Assembly: GCA_015232735.1 (NCBI GenBank)
Contig: JADFZC010000138.1
Span: 1 to 6,781, forward strand
DNA length: 6,781 nucleotides
Direction of reading: 5' to 3'
Origin: Oligoflexales bacterium
Lineage (GTDB): Bacteria > Bdellovibrionota > Oligoflexia > Oligoflexales > Oligoflexaceae
In this document: piece by piece, positions 5,312-6,781 of the stretch
How the letters are laid out: each line of letters opens with the position of its first letter
Position numbering within the stretch: position 1 is the stretch's first letter
The notes under the pieces: generated by a model
What the model was told of the DNA's origin: nothing
Database searches by the model: none
The model's input: the letters and a program-made list of their open reading frames with translations, nothing else
Translations under genes and position numbers: made by a program

Positions 5312-6781
5312 ATGTCGTGGAAAGGTTTTACAAAAGAAAGTTTTGATCTTTTACATGAGTATGAGAAAAATCCTTATACCCAATTAGATGAAGAAAAGTT
5401 CGATAGTAGTATCAAAAATGGATTTACTGATATTATGGATGAGATCTTTCCCGCTATCGAAGAGTATTATGAGAAACAAACAAATGGCAATATTAAGTTA
5501 ACCAATAAATCGTCATATTCTCGTGAACATAATACTCCAGGAAAATATTCTGACGGGAAAAAGCTTCGCTCATTTTATTGGGCTGCAATATATGAAAGAG
5601 ATCTTCCAAAAAGAAAATTGTCTCCCCAACTTTTCTATTATATATCACCAGAATCTTTCAAAATAGGTATCTGCTTTGGCAGCGATATTTGGGAAAAAAA
5701 AGGATCCGATATAATCCACTATTTTTCGAAGAATAGAGAAACATTTAAAAAACTATGTTCAGGCTTAAACCTCGGTCAAGAACCCAAATTTATTGTATCT
5801 GATATTAATGGAAAAAAAGTCAGTGAATTAGATTTATCCTCTTTTAATCTAGATAATAATCATTACATCAATAGAAATAGTGGCATTTCACTTATTATTG
5901 AATATTCCCCAGAAGAAGTCATCAAAATGGGTCGAGATATAATTGAAAAAGTAAAAAATTGTTATATTAAATTAGAGCCAATTTACACATTTTTTCATGA
6001 CAGCGTTGGTGAGAAATTCTATTTGGGTTGGAAAAAATTTCAAGAAGAAAACACCAAGAATGAAAATACAATCTCGATAAAATCTCAAACTTCTTTTGAT
6101 TCAAACGTTTTCACTTATCTTTTTCGTGCACTTAGAAATTCATATTTTGATATTAATGTGATAAATATTAACGATAATAAGGTCAAAATTAAGTATATGT
6201 TTCTGGTTACACCTCGCGATGTATCAAATAATGGTCAGAAATTTATTCTATTCTTTAAACCGTTAACCCTCTCCAGTAGAAATAAAGAAAACGAAATCAA
6301 TTTTCAGCTGATTTTACCACAGAGAGATGTACTTCTTGAAAAAGCTGACGAAAAAAAGGCACATCCCATTTGCTTCGGATGGTGTGAAGAAATGAAATGT
6401 ATTACAACACCTTCCTTCGAAAAACTAAAAAAGATTGATAAAACCCAAAACTCAATATTTTTTAATATTCAAAAAGTGGAACAGAATATCGAGAAATACC
6501 ATGATCATCTGTCGGTAAAATTTGTTAAGTCAAATAAAGACAAGGAATCAGTAGGATATTCTCATTTCCTTCATGAAGATAGACTATCAGATTATTTATT
6601 GCTCTTATCCGATGAAAAACGGATAAATATAAAATCAGGAAAACCAAATGATATTAAATTTGAAACAAATGGCGAAATAAAGCAAATCGAATTTACAAAT
6701 TCTTCTAATGTTATTTCTAAAAAAAAAAAAAAATCTTCAGAGCCAATAGATCTACCTCAAATTCTATCCCCAATCAAAGTT
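5312..6781 (+). CDS. Large putative restriction/defence protein, 3' end outside window
   Basis: The frame is open from ATG 5312 through the last base, giving 490 codons with no stop. AGGGGAG six bases upstream sets the start. I do not recognise the protein with confidence. Residues 1-150 (start MSWKGFTKESFDLLHEYEKN; then FYWAAIYERDLPK at 88-100 and LFYYISPESFKIGICFG at 107-123) loosely resemble DUF2461 or the N-terminal domain of McrB-type proteins. Residues about 260-430 are strand-rich; blocks such as INFQLILPQRDVLLEKA (329-345), CFGW (354-357), FFNIQKVEQNIEKY (383-396) and HEDRLSDYLL (421-430) recall a module I associate with restriction enzymes. Residues 437-490 are a hydrophilic linker with five lysines encoded by A15, so a nuclease or AAA+ motor may follow. 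No Walker A, PD-(D/E)XK or HNH motif is visible yet. It diverges from the methyltransferase, supporting a restriction role. GC is about 28% at 6241-6300, lower than any other gene here, suggesting transfer. Existence is near certain; function is inference. Confidence 0.85.
   Translation, partial: MSWKGFTKESFDLLHEYEKNPYTQLDEEKFDSSIKNGFTDIMDEIFPAIEEYYEKQTNGNIKLTNKSSYSREHNTPGKYSDGKKLRSFYWAAIYERDLPKRKLSPQLFYYISPESFKIGICFGSDIWEKKGSDIIHYFSKNRETFKKLCSGLNLGQEPKFIVSDINGKKVSELDLSSFNLDNNHYINRNSGISLIIEYSPEEVIKMGRDIIEKVKNCYIKLEPIYTFFHDSVGEKFYLGWKKFQEENTKNENTISIKSQTSFDSNVFTYLFRALRNSYFDINVININDNKVKIKYMFLVTPRDVSNNGQKFILFFKPLTLSSRNKENEINFQLILPQRDVLLEKADEKKAHPICFGWCEEMKCITTPSFEKLKKIDKTQNSIFFNIQKVEQNIEKYHDHLSVKFVKSNKDKESVGYSHFLHEDRLSDYLLLLSDEKRINIKSGKPNDIKFETNGEIKQIEFTNSSNVISKKKKKSSEPIDLPQILSPIKV
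6719..6733 (+). repeat. Run of 15 A inside the large gene
   Basis: Fifteen consecutive A encode five lysines at residues about 470-474 of the large protein, in a hydrophilic linker. Gain or loss of one base would shift the frame. Such runs slip during replication and during transcription, and are also prone to sequencing error. Confidence 0.95.

Overview
The window is bacterial: leaderless-free genes with good Shine-Dalgarno sequences, tight packing and no introns. I cannot name the species. It falls into two parts of different base composition. Hand-counted 60-base samples give 53% GC at 481-540, 43% at 3241-3300, 35% at 4081-4140 and 28% at 6241-6300. The left ~2.1 kb looks like ordinary chromosomal sequence. 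The right ~4.4 kb looks like an acquired, AT-rich accessory (defence-type) segment.

Left part. The 3' end of a superfamily 1 helicase (2-424, entering from outside the window) overlaps by 8 bases a DEDDh 3'-5' exonuclease carrying a C-terminal WYL-like domain (417-1238). These two form an operon for nucleic-acid processing. Converging on them, with an 8-base gap, is a PIN-domain nuclease-like gene on the minus strand (1247-2008). Its Shine-Dalgarno sequence can be drawn into an RNA hairpin.

Boundary. 2009-2510 has no convincing intact gene. It holds pieces of reading frame that look broken, a 7-bp inverted repeat, and the point where composition starts to fall.

Right part. A DNA methyltransferase of the amino-methyltransferase superfamily (2511-4583, minus; motif I DPFCGSG, then a four-cysteine zinc-ribbon-like insert, then motif IV DPPF) is transcribed away from a large gene on the plus strand (5312 to the right edge, at least 490 codons, no stop in the window). 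The large protein is not confidently recognised. Its N-terminus weakly resembles the DUF2461 / McrB N-terminal type of domain, and the rest looks like the front half of a restriction-type protein. The two genes are separated by 728 bases of very AT-rich DNA with several inverted repeats, two of which sit on possible promoter elements.

Working model (inference): the methyltransferase marks self DNA and the divergent large gene encodes, or is part of, the restricting partner, with the intergenic region coordinating the two. The large gene contains a run of 15 A, a natural place for slippage and on/off switching. The gene beyond the right edge is needed to confirm any of this.
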